Shown here piece by piece: positions 9,179-19,617 of a DNA stretch of 42,804 bases. Below the pieces are notes generated by a model that saw nothing but the letters and a program-made list of their open reading frames with translations, ran no database searches and was not told the origin of the DNA. The translations under genes were made by a program, and so were the position numbers. Every line of letters begins with the position of its first letter. The first letter of the stretch is position 1. This DNA comes from Mycolicibacterium chubuense (GTDB lineage: Bacteria > Actinomycetota > Actinomycetes > Mycobacteriales > Mycobacteriaceae): the NCBI RefSeq assembly GCF_001044255.1, contig NZ_JYNX01000091.1, positions 1 to 42,804 of the forward strand, written 5' to 3'.

Positions 9179-11847
9179 TTGAGGGCAGCCAGCCGTGCCG
9201 TGATCCGCTCCACTTCCTCTGCGGCGAGATCGCGCCGCGCCCGGATCTTGTCGACGACCTCGGCGGGGGCCTTGGCCAGGAAGGCATCGTTGCCCAGCTT
9301 GGCCGAGGTGCCCGACAACTCCTTCTGCGCGGCGGCCAGATCCTTCTCCAGCCGGCGCCGCTCGGCCGCGACGTCCACGGTGCCCGACGTGTCGACCTCG
9401 ACCAGCACGGTGCCGCCGGAGAGCCGGACCTCCACCGACGCCGAGGCCGCGAAGCCCTCGGCCGGCGGGGTGAGCCAGGCCAGCGCGGTCACCGCGGGCA
9501 CGTGGGCGTCCAGGTCCGCGGCGTCGATACCCGACAGCCGCGCCGGCACCTTCTGCCGATCGGCCAGCCCCTGGTCGCTGCGGAACCGGCGCACCTCGGT
9601 GATCAGCTTCTGCATGTCGGCGATCCGTTGCGCCGCGGCCGTGTCGACGGGAATGCCGCTGGCGGTGGGCCATTCGGCGATCACCAGCGACTCCCCGCCG
9701 GTGAGCGTCTTCCAGAGCACCTCGGTGACGAACGGCATCACCGGGTGCAGCAGCTTGAGCAAGGTGTCGAGCACCAAGGCCATGACCGCAGATGTGTGAG
9801 CGGTGTGCTCCTCTTGTCCGAGTTGCACTTTGGCGAGTTCGACGTACCAGTCACAGAACTCGTCCCAGGCGAAGTGGTAAAGCGCCTCGCAGGCCCGGTT
9901 GAACTCGTAGCCGTCCAATGCCGAATCCACTTCGGCGCGAACCTCTTCGAGGCGGCCGAGGATCCACCGGTCGGCGTCGGTCAGCGCCTGCGCCGGCGGC
10001 AGCGGCGCGGGGCTGGCGCCGTTGAGCAACGCGAACCGGGTGGCGTTGAACAGTTTCGTGGCGAAGTTGCGCGAGGCGCGGGCGTGGTCCTCGCCGATCG
10101 CCAGGTCGCCGCCCGGGCTGGCGCCGCGGGCGAGGGTGAACCGCAGTGCATCGGCGCCGAACGTCTCCACCCAGTCCAGCGGATCGATGCCGTTGCCCCG
10201 CGACTTGCTCATCTTGCGGCCGAACTCGTCGCGGATCAGGCCGTGCAGGAACACATTCCGGAACGGGACCTGCGGCCCACGGGCTCCGTTGCCGGTGATC
10301 GCGGCGTCGTCGGCGACGAAGGTGCCGAACATCATCATCCGGGCCACCCAGAAGAACAGGATGTCGTAACCGGTCACCAGCACGGTGGTCGGATAGAACT
10401 TCTCCAACTCGGGGGTGTGGTCGGGCCAGCCCATCGTGGAGAACGGCCACAGCGCCGAGCTGAACCACGTGTCGAGGACGTCGCTGTCCTGTTCCCAACC
10501 CTCCGGCGGCGTCTCGTCGGGCCCGACGCAGACGGTCTGACCGTCGGGGCCGTGCCAGATCGGGATGCGGTGGCCCCACCACAGCTGCCGGGAGATGCAC
10601 CAGTCGTGCATGTTGTCGACCCAGGCGAACCACCGCGGCTCCAGGCTGGCCGGATGGATGACGGTGTCGCCGTTGCGGACCGCGTCGCCGGCGGCCTTGG
10701 CCAGCGACTCGACCTTCACCCACCACTGCAGACTCAGCCGCGGCTCGATCGGTTCGCCACTGCGCTCTGAGTGCCCGACGCTGTGCAGATAGGGACGCTT
10801 CTCGGCGACGATGCGGCCCTGCTCGGCCAGCGCCTCACGCACCGCGACGCGGGCTTCGAAACGGTCCATGCCGTCGAAACGCGTTCCCGTGTCGGCGATC
10901 CGGCCCTTGGTGTCGAGCATCGACGGCATCGGCAGCTGGTGACGCAGCCCGATCTCGAAGTCGTTCGGGTCGTGCGCCGGGGTGACTTTGACTGCGCCCG
11001 TGCCGAATTCGGGGTCGACGTGGTGGTCGGCGACCACGATGATCTGACGGTCCAGGAACGGGTGGGGCAGTGTCGTGCCCACGAGGTCGCGGTAGCGGTC
11101 GTCGTCGGGGTGCACGGCGATCGCGGTGTCGCCCAGCATCGTCTCCAGACGCGTGGTGGCCACCACCAGGTGCGGCTCGTCGTCGGACATCGACCCGTAC
11201 CGGAACGAGACCAGTTCGCCTTCGATGTCTTCGTACTTGACCTCCAGGTCGGAGATCGCGGTCTCGAGCACCGGGGACCAGTTCACCAGTCGCTCGGCCT
11301 GATAGATCAGCCCGGCGTCGAACAGCCGCTTGAAGATGGTGCGGACCGCACGCGAGAGCCCCTCGTCCATCGTGAACCGGTCGCGGCTCCAGTCGACGCC
11401 GTCACCGAGGCGGCGCATCTGGCCGCCGATGGTGCCGCCGGATTCGCGCTTCCAGTCCCACACCTTCTCGACGAACAACTCGCGGCCGAAGTCCTCTTTG
11501 GTCTTGCCGTCGACGGCGAGCTGCTTCTCCACCACCGTCTGGGTGGCGATACCCGCGTGGTCCATACCGGGCAGCCACAGCACCTCGTAGCCCTGCATCC
11601 GCTTGCGGCGGGTCAGCGCGTCCATCAGCGTGTGGTCCAGCGCGTGACCCATGTGCAGGCTGCCGGTCACGTTCGGCGGGGGCAGCACGATCGAGTAGGG
11701 CGGCTTCCCGCTGGCCGGGTCGGCGGTGAAATAGCCGGCCTTCACCCAGCCTTCGTAGAGATCACTCTCGACCGCCCCGGGGTCCCACGACTTGGGCAGG
11801 GCATCGAGCCCGGAGGGTCCGGTGGGGGCGAGCGGCTGGGAGGTCAC
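9175..11847 (-). CDS. valS: Valine--tRNA ligase
   Basis: Class I aminoacyl-tRNA synthetase charging tRNA-Val. The 890 residues carry the HIGH-type motif as HMGH within [17 protein letters not shown] near residue 65, the editing (CP1) domain in the centre with [20 protein letters not shown], the KMSKS motif ([15 protein letters not shown]) near residue 549, an anticodon-binding domain, and a C-terminal coiled coil rich in Arg, Leu and Ala that is typical of ValRS. Length is normal. It starts the valS-folC-DUF4233 chain. The 27 bases between it and the DUF937 gene upstream leave little room for a separate promoter. Confidence 0.97.
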   Translation of the reverse strand: MTSQPLAPTGPSGLDALPKSWDPGAVESDLYEGWVKAGYFTADPASGKPPYSIVLPPPNVTGSLHMGHALDHTLMDALTRRKRMQGYEVLWLPGMDHAGIATQTVVEKQLAVDGKTKEDFGRELFVEKVWDWKRESGGTIGGQMRRLGDGVDWSRDRFTMDEGLSRAVRTIFKRLFDAGLIYQAERLVNWSPVLETAISDLEVKYEDIEGELVSFRYGSMSDDEPHLVVATTRLETMLGDTAIAVHPDDDRYRDLVGTTLPHPFLDRQIIVVADHHVDPEFGTGAVKVTPAHDPNDFEIGLRHQLPMPSMLDTKGRIADTGTRFDGMDRFEARVAVREALAEQGRIVAEKRPYLHSVGHSERSGEPIEPRLSLQWWVKVESLAKAAGDAVRNGDTVIHPASLEPRWFAWVDNMHDWCISRQLWWGHRIPIWHGPDGQTVCVGPDETPPEGWEQDSDVLDTWFSSALWPFSTMGWPDHTPELEKFYPTTVLVTGYDILFFWVARMMMFGTFVADDAAITGNGARGPQVPFRNVFLHGLIRDEFGRKMSKSRGNGIDPLDWVETFGADALRFTLARGASPGGDLAIGEDHARASRNFATKLFNATRFALLNGASPAPLPPAQALTDADRWILGRLEEVRAEVDSALDGYEFNRACEALYHFAWDEFCDWYVELAKVQLGQEEHTAHTSAVMALVLDTLLKLLHPVMPFVTEVLWKTLTGGESLVIAEWPTASGIPVDTAAAQRIADMQKLITEVRRFRSDQGLADRQKVPARLSGIDAADLDAHVPAVTALAWLTPPAEGFAASASVEVRLSGGTVLVEVDTSGTVDVAAERRRLEKDLAAAQKELSGTSAKLGNDAFLAKAPAEVVDKIRARRDLAAEEVERITARLAALK

Positions 11848-11874
11848 CGAGCCATTCTAGGAAGACGCTGCGAG

Positions 11875-12468
11875 CTACTTCTTCCCGCCCAGAAGCCCGC
11901 CGAGGATGTCACCCAGCCCGCCGGCCTTATCGCCGCCCAACACGGAGCCCAGGATGCTCCCGAGCGGGTTGTTGCCACCGGGTGCGGTGCCCCCACCGAG
12001 GATGCTGCCCAGGACGTCGCCGATGCCGCCGCTGCCGGTCTGCCCGGGGACCTGCTGGGCCTGACCACCGGTGAGCCTCTTGCCGATGTAGGCGAGCACG
12101 ATCGGCGCCAGGATCGGCAGCAGTTTCTGAATCAGGTCGCTGTTGCCGGCTCCGCCGCCGGACAGCGCGGAGGCCACCTGTCCGGTGTCGTTGCCGCCGA
12201 AGATCTTCGCGACCGCGCGGGAGCCGTCGGCTTCGTCGACCTGATCGACGCTGACTCCCCCGTCGAGCAGGCCGCTGCTGGCATGCGAACTGGCCGCCGA
12301 GGCGATGCTGTCGGCGGCGCCGGGGTCTTCGGCGTTGTGCCGCAGGCCGCCGACGAGGACCGGAACCAGCGTCTTGACGGCGCTGTCGACCTCGCTCTCG
12401 TCGACACCCAGTCTGCCGGCGATCTGCTGGACCGGGATCTGGCTGTACAGGTCATCGAGGCTGCTCAT
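11875..12468 (-). CDS. DUF937 domain-containing protein
   Basis: Protein of 197 residues from the ATG at 12466-12468 (MSSLDDLYSQIPVQQIAGRL); the frame opens ten codons earlier, but that extension has no ribosome site. The first 140 residues are a helical DUF937 domain with a small hydrophobic segment (LIQKLLPILAPIVLAYIGKRL). The rest is a low-complexity Gly/Leu-rich tail made of imperfect repeats of LGSILGG and LGDILGGLLGG. The family (YidB-like) has no firmly assigned role. It lies between the oxidoreductase gene and valS on the same strand and could share their transcript. Confidence 0.8.
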   Translation of the reverse strand: MSSLDDLYSQIPVQQIAGRLGVDESEVDSAVKTLVPVLVGGLRHNAEDPGAADSIASAASSHASSGLLDGGVSVDQVDEADGSRAVAKIFGGNDTGQVASALSGGGAGNSDLIQKLLPILAPIVLAYIGKRLTGGQAQQVPGQTGSGGIGDVLGSILGGGTAPGGNNPLGSILGSVLGGDKAGGLGDILGGLLGGKK

Positions 12469-12513
12469 GAGCGTCACAGTAGACCCGGCCCGGGCCAATC
12501 GACCCGCGTTCGG

Positions 12514-13764
12514 TCAGGCCAGTTTGGTGACGTCCAGCGAGACCCCGGCGGCCGGGAAGCGGGCCAGCAGCGCATCGCCCATCGCGGCCGCGGGTGTCAG
12601 CACGCCGTGCAGGTCGGGCAGCGCGTCGCGGTCGAGGGCCAGCGCCAGGCCGCTCTCCCCCAGCAGGACCGAGGTGGCCTTGTATCCGGGGTCGCCCTTC
12701 TGCGACATCCGGGCGACGTAGCGCGCCCCGGTCGTCGTCGTGGTGTACGTCTCGACGGTGTAGTGCCCGTTCTCGCGGGTCTGCTCACTCGGACCGGTGC
12801 CCGGCTTGGGCAGGATCCGCTCGAGGGCCCCGCGGGGCACCCGGTTGAGGAACCGGCCGCCGAGCTCGACGGCCGCCACGTTGCCGCCGGTGGCCATCGC
12901 CGCGGCCACCGGCGCGAGCACCGACTTGCCCAGGCTCATCTGCTCGGCGTAGCAGAACCGCCGGCCGTAGGCGTAGTCCAGCAGCGCGTTGCTGCGCCGG
13001 ACGATGCGCGAGTTCGGGATCGCCATCGCGAACGCGCCCACCCAGTAGCCGTCGAGTTCCGGGGCGATCTCGCGCCCGCGGCGCCAACGGGCGTCGGACT
13101 GGCCGCCGAGTTCGGGCTCGGCGCCCCGGTCCGGGGACAGCGTGTAGGGATCGTTGAGCAGCCGGCGCGCCTCGGGATCGGTGGCCGCCTCCCTCGCCAG
13201 CTCGGTCATCGAGGCGATGGTGCCGCCCGACATCCCGCCGGCGAAGCTGCGCACGACGTAGTTGGTGTCGCCCAGCGCGCCGGCGCCGTCCCGTTCGGCC
13301 TGCCGGTACAGCGCGAACACCGTCATGTCCGACGGGATGGAGTCGAATCCGCAGGCGTGCACGATGCGGGCCCCGGTGTCGACGGCCTGCTTGTGGTGCA
13401 GGTCGATCGCCTTGCGGACGAACAGCGGCTCACCGGTCAGGTCGGCGTAGTCGGTGCCGGCGGCGGCGCAGGCCGCGACCAGCGGAAGCCCGTACCGCAG
13501 GTACGGCCCGACGGTCGTGATGACGACTCGGGTGCTGGCCGCCATGGCGGCCAGCGACGAGGGTTCGGAGGCGTCCGCGGTGATCAGGTCCCAGGACTGT
13601 GCGGCAGCGGGCAGAGTCTCGCGCACCGCGAGCAACCGCTCCGTGGACCGGCCTGCCAGGGCGATCCGCGCGTCCCCTGCCGCGGTGGCGAGGTACTGGG
13701 CGGTCAGCGCGCCGACGAACCCGGTTGCGCCGTACAGGACGATGTCGTACTCGCGATCGCTCAT
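12514..13764 (-). CDS. Saccharopine dehydrogenase NADP-binding-domain protein (Rv2449c type)
   Basis: Putative NAD(P)-dependent oxidoreductase of 416 residues, starting at the ATG at 13762-13764 (MSDREYDIVLYGATGFVG); a longer open frame upstream is antisense-like and overlaps the next gene. The N-terminal Rossmann motif YGATGFVGALTAQYL is clear, and DYADLTGEPLFVRKAI and HACGFDSIPSDM are typical of the mycobacterial saccharopine-dehydrogenase-like group that includes the trans-acting enoyl reductases of polyketide lipid synthesis. Position before valS matches Rv2449c. The substrate is unknown; true saccharopine dehydrogenase activity is unlikely. It ends 46 bases before the DUF937 start. Confidence 0.85.
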   Translation of the reverse strand: MSDREYDIVLYGATGFVGALTAQYLATAAGDARIALAGRSTERLLAVRETLPAAAQSWDLITADASEPSSLAAMAASTRVVITTVGPYLRYGLPLVAACAAAGTDYADLTGEPLFVRKAIDLHHKQAVDTGARIVHACGFDSIPSDMTVFALYRQAERDGAGALGDTNYVVRSFAGGMSGGTIASMTELAREAATDPEARRLLNDPYTLSPDRGAEPELGGQSDARWRRGREIAPELDGYWVGAFAMAIPNSRIVRRSNALLDYAYGRRFCYAEQMSLGKSVLAPVAAAMATGGNVAAVELGGRFLNRVPRGALERILPKPGTGPSEQTRENGHYTVETYTTTTTGARYVARMSQKGDPGYKATSVLLGESGLALALDRDALPDLHGVLTPAAAMGDALLARFPAAGVSLDVTKLA

Positions 13765-13775
13765 GAAATCCGACG

Positions 13776-15761
13776 CTACCCGAGCGTCTCCGGCGCCTCG
13801 ATGTCCTGCCCGAGCACGTGGCGGGCCAGGAACGCGGTCACCACCTGGTACCAGATCTTGGCGTGCGACGGGCTGAGCACCCAGTGGTTCTCCGTCGGGA
13901 AGTAGAGGAAGCGGTGTTCGGTGCTGCCGTCTGCGGCGGCGGGCAGCGCCGAGGCGCTGAGCAGTTCGTACCACAGCCGCAGCGCCTCGCCGATCGGCAC
14001 GCGATAGTCCTTGTCGCCGTGGATCACCAGCATCGGGGTGGCGATCTCGGCGACGAAGCGGTGCGGCGAGTTGGCCGCCGTCATCTCCGGTGTCATCTCC
14101 CTGGCCCACCAGTAGCCGCCGTCGGTGGTGGATCCGAACTGGTCGAGCGCCCACAGGCTGGCGTGGGTGACGATCGCGGCGAAGCGGTCGGTGTGCCCGG
14201 CAATCCAGTTGGCCATGTAGCCGCCGAATGAGCCGCCCATCGCCGCGGTGCGGGTCTCGTCGATCCGCGGGTGTGCACACGCCGCGTCGGTCGCCGCCAT
14301 CAGATCGGTGTACGGCGCGAATCCCCATGCGCCCCAGCCACGTTGGATGAACTCCTGGCCGTAGCCGGTGGACAGAGCAGGGTCGGGCAACAGCACCGCG
14401 TACCCGTGCGCGACCATCAGCCATGGATTCCAGCGCCAGTGCCAGGCGTTCCAGCTCGCCAGCGGGCCACCGTGGATCCACAGCAGCAGGGGCGCGCGGT
14501 GCTCCCCGTGGGGCAGCGCCAGCCAAGATCGCACCGGCACCCCGTCGTCGGCGACGGCGGTCAGTTCGGTCAGCGTTCCGGGCAGCTCGGGCAGCGGCAC
14601 GCAGGGCAGCACCGTCACCGCGCCGTCGGCGTCGATCCGCACCGGGTGCGCCGGAGTGCGGTAGGAGCTACGCAGCGCGAACAGGGTTCCGTCGGCACCG
14701 GGATGTACGTCGGAGTAGGTGAAGTCGTCGTCGACGAGGGTGCCCACGTGAGACGACGCCGGGTCGACGAGGAAGATCGGACCGCGACCGGACTGGTCGG
14801 CCGTCACGATCAGCGACGCGCCGTCGGGCGTCCACGTCACCGAGGTCGGCCAGCGGTCCCAGTCACCGGTCAGTTCGATCGGTGATTCGCCGAACCGCGC
14901 CAGCCACACGGTGATTCGCGGCGCCTGCGTCGGGGTGGAGAACGTCTCACGGGTGAAGGCCACCGCTGTGCCGTCCGGCGAGATCGCCGGGGAGTCGAGA
15001 TCGGCGCCGGGATCGTCGACGATGGTCGTCCGCTGTCCCGTCGCGACGTCGACCCGGACCAGGGTGGAGCGCACGGCGGCCCCCGGCGCCGGCACCTGCC
15101 ACGTCGTCACCACGAACGTTCCATCGGGACTGACGTCGAGGTGGGCGTCGCGCAGCGCCCCACCGGGATCCGGGGTGAGATCGCGGGGCCCGTCGACGGT
15201 GAACAGGTGCGTCTGAGCGGGACCGAGGTCGTGGTCCCAGTGGCGCACCGGGTATCCCGTGTGCAGCACGGCGGAGATCTTGCCCTGCTTGCGGATCTCG
15301 CGCAGCCGCCGGTCCTCGTCGATCCCAGTGGCCGACGGCAGCAGTGACGAGGCGACGACTGTGACCGTGCCGGCGCGCGCCGGCACGACCCCGACGACGC
15401 CGCCGGGGAACGCGGCGACCTCGACGGCTTCTCCCCCGGCGCCGGGCAGCAGCCACAGCGACGGCGGCGGGTCGTCGTCACCGCCGGGCCGGGCCGCGCG
15501 GAACAGCAGATCGCCGTCCGCGGTGAACGCCGGTGACGATTCCCCCTTGGCGCCGTGGGTGATCCGGCGTGCCGGCGCCTGGCCGGCAGGGTCGAGTTCC
15601 CAGAGCGCGCTGACGAATTCGGCGCGCTTGTCGTCGAGTTCGGAGACCGTGGTGACCACCCGCGACCCGTCGGGCGCGACGGCCAGCCCCGACACCCGCG
15701 GCAGCGCCAGGAAGCTGTCGAGATCGGCGAAGGGCGTGTCGGGTGACGGGTCGGGGGCCAT
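13776..15761 (-). CDS. S9-family (prolyl oligopeptidase / acylaminoacyl peptidase type) serine peptidase
   Basis: Serine peptidase acting on short peptides. An N-terminal beta-propeller of WD-like blades (about 10-400; for example AVAPDGSRVVTTVSELDDKR) precedes an alpha/beta-hydrolase domain. The nucleophile Ser is in GGSFGGYMANW near residue 510, the Asp in GDKDYRVPIG near 585 and the His in TENHW near 623, so the triad is complete. There is no signal peptide, so it is probably cytoplasmic. GTG at 15767 and ATG at 15761 are both possible starts. I chose ATG (661 residues) because a GAAG ribosome site sits five bases before it but overlaps the GTG. It is divergent from the FAD monooxygenase, with only 38 bases between. 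It stops 11 bases before the next gene, suggesting co-transcription. Confidence 0.92.
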   Translation of the reverse strand: MAPDPSPDTPFADLDSFLALPRVSGLAVAPDGSRVVTTVSELDDKRAEFVSALWELDPAGQAPARRITHGAKGESSPAFTADGDLLFRAARPGGDDDPPPSLWLLPGAGGEAVEVAAFPGGVVGVVPARAGTVTVVASSLLPSATGIDEDRRLREIRKQGKISAVLHTGYPVRHWDHDLGPAQTHLFTVDGPRDLTPDPGGALRDAHLDVSPDGTFVVTTWQVPAPGAAVRSTLVRVDVATGQRTTIVDDPGADLDSPAISPDGTAVAFTRETFSTPTQAPRITVWLARFGESPIELTGDWDRWPTSVTWTPDGASLIVTADQSGRGPIFLVDPASSHVGTLVDDDFTYSDVHPGADGTLFALRSSYRTPAHPVRIDADGAVTVLPCVPLPELPGTLTELTAVADDGVPVRSWLALPHGEHRAPLLLWIHGGPLASWNAWHWRWNPWLMVAHGYAVLLPDPALSTGYGQEFIQRGWGAWGFAPYTDLMAATDAACAHPRIDETRTAAMGGSFGGYMANWIAGHTDRFAAIVTHASLWALDQFGSTTDGGYWWAREMTPEMTAANSPHRFVAEIATPMLVIHGDKDYRVPIGEALRLWYELLSASALPAAADGSTEHRFLYFPTENHWVLSPSHAKIWYQVVTAFLARHVLGQDIEAPETLG

Positions 15762-15799
15762 GCCCACTTCGTAACACAGCCACCCGTTATGGTCAGCCC

Positions 15800-16951
15800 A
15801 TGCCAGCGCAGATCATCGTCGTCGGCGCCGGCATCGCGGGTCTGGCGGCCGCCGTGGCGCTGCGCGCTGCCGACCGCGAGGTGACCGTTCTGGAGCAGCG
15901 CACCGACCTGAGCTCGGGCATGGGGATCAGCATCTGGCCGAACGCGCTGGCCGCTCTGGACGAGATCGGCCTGGGTGACGCGGTGCGGGAGGCGGGCGGC
16001 AGGGTGACCGCAGGCGCGATCCGCTGGCGCAGCGGCAGGTGGCTGCGGCGGCCGTCGCCGCAGCGCATCGTGACCGCGTTGGGCGAACCGTTGGTGGTGG
16101 TGCGCCGCTCGGTGTTGACCGACATCCTGCGCGGCGCGCTCCCGCCGGGCGCCGTGCAGACCGGGTCGACGGCGGCGGCGGTGACCATCGGTCAGTCGTC
16201 GGTGCGGGTCGCCCTCTCAGACGGCGTGGTGCGTGAGGCCGACGCGGTGATCGGGGCCGACGGCGTCAACTCCCTCGTCGCGTCCATCCTCAACGGTCCG
16301 CTGACGAGCCGCTATGTCGGCTACACGGCGTGGCGCGGGGTGGCCGAGCACCGGCTCGATCCCGAGTTGGCCGGCGAGACGTTCGGTGCCGGGGTGGAGG
16401 TCGGCCACGTGCCGCTGGGACCCGACCACACCTACTGGTTCGCGACCGAGCGGGCACCGGAGGGCGGCCGCTCACCCGGTGGGGAGCACAACTACCTCAC
16501 CGGCAAGCTCGCGGACTGGGCGGACCCGATCCCCCAGCTGATCGCCGCGACGGCGCCGGAGAACCTGATCCGCAATGATCTCTACGACCGGGCCCAGCCC
16601 GAGCACTGGTCGCGCGGGCCGGCGGTGATCGTGGGCGATGCCGCTCATCCGATGCGCCCGCATCTGGGGCAGGGCGGCTGTCAGGGGATCGAGGACGCCG
16701 CGATCCTGGCGCGGTGCGTCGCGCTGGCACCTGATGCCGCGACTGCGTTCACCCGCTTCGCCGCCTTCCGCCGGCGGCGGGTGCGCACCCTGGTGCTGGA
16801 GTCGGCGACGATCGGCCGGATCGTCAATCTGCGCCCGGCCGTGCTCAGCGGTGCGGCCAGCCGGGCCAGCGCGCTGATCCCGGAACGTGTGGTGACCCGT
16901 CACCTCGCGTCGATCGCGGCGAGGTCGGCGTTCGTGCTGCCGGACGGCTGA
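15800..16951 (+). CDS. FAD-dependent monooxygenase (PHBH/UbiH-type)
   Basis: Flavoprotein hydroxylase of the single-component class A type, 383 residues from the ATG at 15800. The three family fingerprints are present: GxGxxG in VVGAGIAGLAAAVAL (6-20), DG in AVIGADGVNS (near 150), and GD in VGDAAHPMRPHLGQGGCQG (near 277). The overall pattern resembles salicylate or zeaxanthin-epoxidase-like hydroxylases, but the substrate cannot be read from sequence. It is the only plus-strand gene in a long minus-strand block. It is divergent from the S9 peptidase and converges on the rpf gene with an 8-base gap, so neither end leaves room for a conventional terminator. Confidence 0.9.
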   Translation: MPAQIIVVGAGIAGLAAAVALRAADREVTVLEQRTDLSSGMGISIWPNALAALDEIGLGDAVREAGGRVTAGAIRWRSGRWLRRPSPQRIVTALGEPLVVVRRSVLTDILRGALPPGAVQTGSTAAAVTIGQSSVRVALSDGVVREADAVIGADGVNSLVASILNGPLTSRYVGYTAWRGVAEHRLDPELAGETFGAGVEVGHVPLGPDHTYWFATERAPEGGRSPGGEHNYLTGKLADWADPIPQLIAATAPENLIRNDLYDRAQPEHWSRGPAVIVGDAAHPMRPHLGQGGCQGIEDAAILARCVALAPDAATAFTRFAAFRRRRVRTLVLESATIGRIVNLRPAVLSGAASRASALIPERVVTRHLASIAARSAFVLPDG

Positions 16952-16959
16952 GGCGGGGC

Positions 16960-17597
<638 letters not shown>

Positions 17598-17627
17598 TTA
17601 TCTGGTGTAAGAGGCCTCTGAGAACAA

Positions 17628-17662
17628 CGAGGCGGTGCCGGCATGATGCCGGCACCGCCTCG
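17628..17662 (-). terminator. Perfect 17-bp inverted repeat after the 109-aa rpf gene
   Basis: Bases 17628-17644 pair exactly with 17646-17662 around one central base (core GGTGCCGGCAT / ATGCCGGCACC). It starts 18 bases after the stop of the upstream rpf gene. On the minus strand it is followed by TTGTTCTC, a weak U-rich run, so it is probably an intrinsic terminator separating the two rpf transcripts. Confidence 0.75.
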
Positions 17663-17680
17663 AATGCAGGTATGGGGTGG

Positions 17681-18019
<339 letters not shown>

Positions 18020-18037
18020 CTAGCGCGCGCCGATGTC

Positions 18038-18177
18038 GCCGTGCGAAGACACGGCAGTGCTGCCTGCAAGCAGGCGGGATTTGTCGGGTCGCACCGTCTC
18101 GGTCGGGTGCGACTGGGGAGATCGGAGACGACCTCACCGGGATCGACCCGGTGGCCGGCGGAGGCTGATGCGCCTCC
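18038..18177 (-). ncRNA. Structured 5' leader of the rpfE-like gene (five consecutive hairpins)
   Basis: Within 140 bases upstream of the rpfE-like gene five perfect stem-loops lie end to end. They are 18038-18055 (GCCGTG/CACGGC), 18062-18075 (GCCTGC/GCAGGC, tight loop), 18088-18113 (GTCGCACC/GGTGCGAC), 18135-18153 (CACCGGG/CCCGGTG) and 18160-18177 (GGAGGC/GCCTCC). No credible coding frame runs through them. Actinobacterial rpf genes are known to carry c-di-AMP (ydaO-type) riboswitches. I do not see the conserved blocks of that family that I can recall, so the class stays open. Confidence 0.5.
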
Positions 18178-18969
18178 CGTGGCCCCACACACACGCTGGT
18201 TCGTGGTTTTGAGTTATTTGCTCCATAAGAAGCTGTTTGGGACCGTACAAACCTGGTTAGGCAAAGTCATCTTGATGTCGGCGTGATCGCGGGTAGATCA
18301 CGGAACGATCACAACGCGAATTGGCCCGTGTCTGCGCAGGTCATTCGGGGGTTTCCCGGGATCGACGGCCGCCGCCGACCCGCTGAATTTGGTGAGCCAA
18401 ATCACGATCATTTTGTGAGCTGGGCCACGGGCGGAACCCGGCGCGCACCGACATCGCTGCGCCGAAAGCCCTTTTCGGGGCCTCTCTCGGACTTCTCGGG
18501 ACTTCATCAGCGCACCGACTTCGCTGGGCCGGATTCGAGTGATCCGCTTGGGAGACAGTCGAAATCCGCTGCGAGTGAACCATTATGGAGATCCCTGACT
18601 GTTTCTTCCTGCATCGTATGGCCCGAATCGCGTTGCGGGAGAACATGTTACGAATCCAAGCGGCGGGCGGCGGCCGACAGACAGCCCGAGTGACAATGTT
18701 CCGCCACAGTCATAGGTCAGAGTGACGAATAGAAGCACCTGGTACAGCGCGCGGAAAAGTGTTATTCACCTGGCCTTTCGGCGTGGATGAACATCAGAGA
18801 CATTGCGGCGCAGACGCTTCCACCCCGACGGGCGGCCCGCGAGATCCGCAGCCGCGTACCGGCCGGTGCGACAATTCACGGTCGTGTCGATCACCGGAGG
18901 GTGTCGAAATTCAGTGCCGGCAATTCGTAGAATTCGAGACTTATTCCGCACGCAATTACTTCGAATTTG
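18178..18969. other. Long intergenic region between rpfE-like gene and mobA
   Basis: Nearly 800 bases without a convincing gene. The composition is visibly less GC-rich than the flanks (for example 18920-18975), and short open frames on both strands lack family features and ribosome sites. It should hold the rpfE-like promoter: AT-rich sequence at about 18195-18245 precedes the structured leader. GTGATC at 18283-18288 pairs with GATCAC at 18296-18301, and GATCAC recurs at 18307-18312, a possible operator. M. tuberculosis has two small hypothetical genes in the equivalent position; I see no counterpart here. Confidence 0.5.
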
Positions 18970-19572
18970 CTAGTGCAATCGCGGCGGGACGATCGCCGCC
19001 AGATCCGCCTCGGTGTTGACGTTGGTCAGCGCCACCTGCTCGGGCATGACGATCCGCTGGGTGTCGACCGCGTCGACGAGTGCGCGCATGCTGCGCGCAC
19101 CGGCGGAGACCAGCTGGTCGACCACCGGACACAGCGCGGTGCGGTAGATGCCGGCCAGATAGTGGTCCCGGCCGTCCCACGGCAAGACGATGTCGGTTCC
19201 GAGCCGCTCCGCCGGCCCGGCCAGCATGTCGATGACGTCGGTGGTCAGTTCGGGCATGTCGACCGCGCACACGAAGGCGTGAGAGAAACCGGCGTCGGCG
19301 GCCGCGCGAAGTCCGCGTCCGGTGGCCAGCAGCGGCCCCACGCCGCGCACCTCGTCGCGCAGCACCGTGGCCCGCAGTTCGGGCAGCGCCTGACCGGGTG
19401 CGGCGATCACGAACACCGGCTCGCAGCGGGTCCGCACGATCGACACCACCCGCTCGACCAGCGTGGTCGGCCCGTCCGGGCCGTCGAACGGCAAGGTGGC
19501 CTTGTCCCGGCCCATGCGCCGGGAGGCGCCCCCGGCGAGGATGACAGCGGCCAGCGGCAGCGAAGACGTCAC
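18970..19572 (-). CDS. mobA: Molybdenum cofactor guanylyltransferase MobA
   Basis: Adds GMP to molybdopterin to form the guanine-dinucleotide cofactor of DMSO-reductase-family enzymes such as formate dehydrogenase and nitrate reductase. The 200 residues begin with [20 protein letters not shown], the nucleotide-binding signature of the family, and contain CAVDMPELT, the metal-binding Asp region. The C-terminus has [11 protein letters not shown], also typical. The start is GTG at 19570-19572. It is 45 bases downstream of korB on the same strand, the same order as Rv2453c-Rv2454c, and may share the korAB transcript. Confidence 0.93.
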   Translation of the reverse strand: MTSSLPLAAVILAGGASRRMGRDKATLPFDGPDGPTTLVERVVSIVRTRCEPVFVIAAPGQALPELRATVLRDEVRGVGPLLATGRGLRAAADAGFSHAFVCAVDMPELTTDVIDMLAGPAERLGTDIVLPWDGRDHYLAGIYRTALCPVVDQLVSAGARSMRALVDAVDTQRIVMPEQVALTNVNTEADLAAIVPPRLH

Positions 19573-19617
19573 AGCCGTGACGTTAGTGCAGCGCGCGCCG
19601 TCCGAGCCGGAGAAACG

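Noticed and set aside
9179-9673. N-terminal extension of folC by 165 codons
   Set aside because: The extension lies entirely over the valS coding sequence in another frame and is Arg/Gly-rich. The GTG at 9178 gives a normal FolC and a coupled GTGA overlap.
10771-13905. Long plus-strand open frame opposite valS and neighbours (about 1040 codons)
   Set aside because: It spans several confident minus-strand genes, including valS with intact HMGH and KMSKS motifs, and its product is Arg/Gly/His-rich without domains. It is an antisense shadow.
18283-18301. GTGATC-N7-GATCAC as a CRP (Rv3676-like) site
   Set aside because: CRP sites need GTGA and TCAC separated by six bases; here the separation is eleven.
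18759-19019. 86-codon plus-strand frame between the rpfE-like gene and mobA
   Set aside because: It overlaps the mobA 3' end, has no ribosome site and no recognisable feature.
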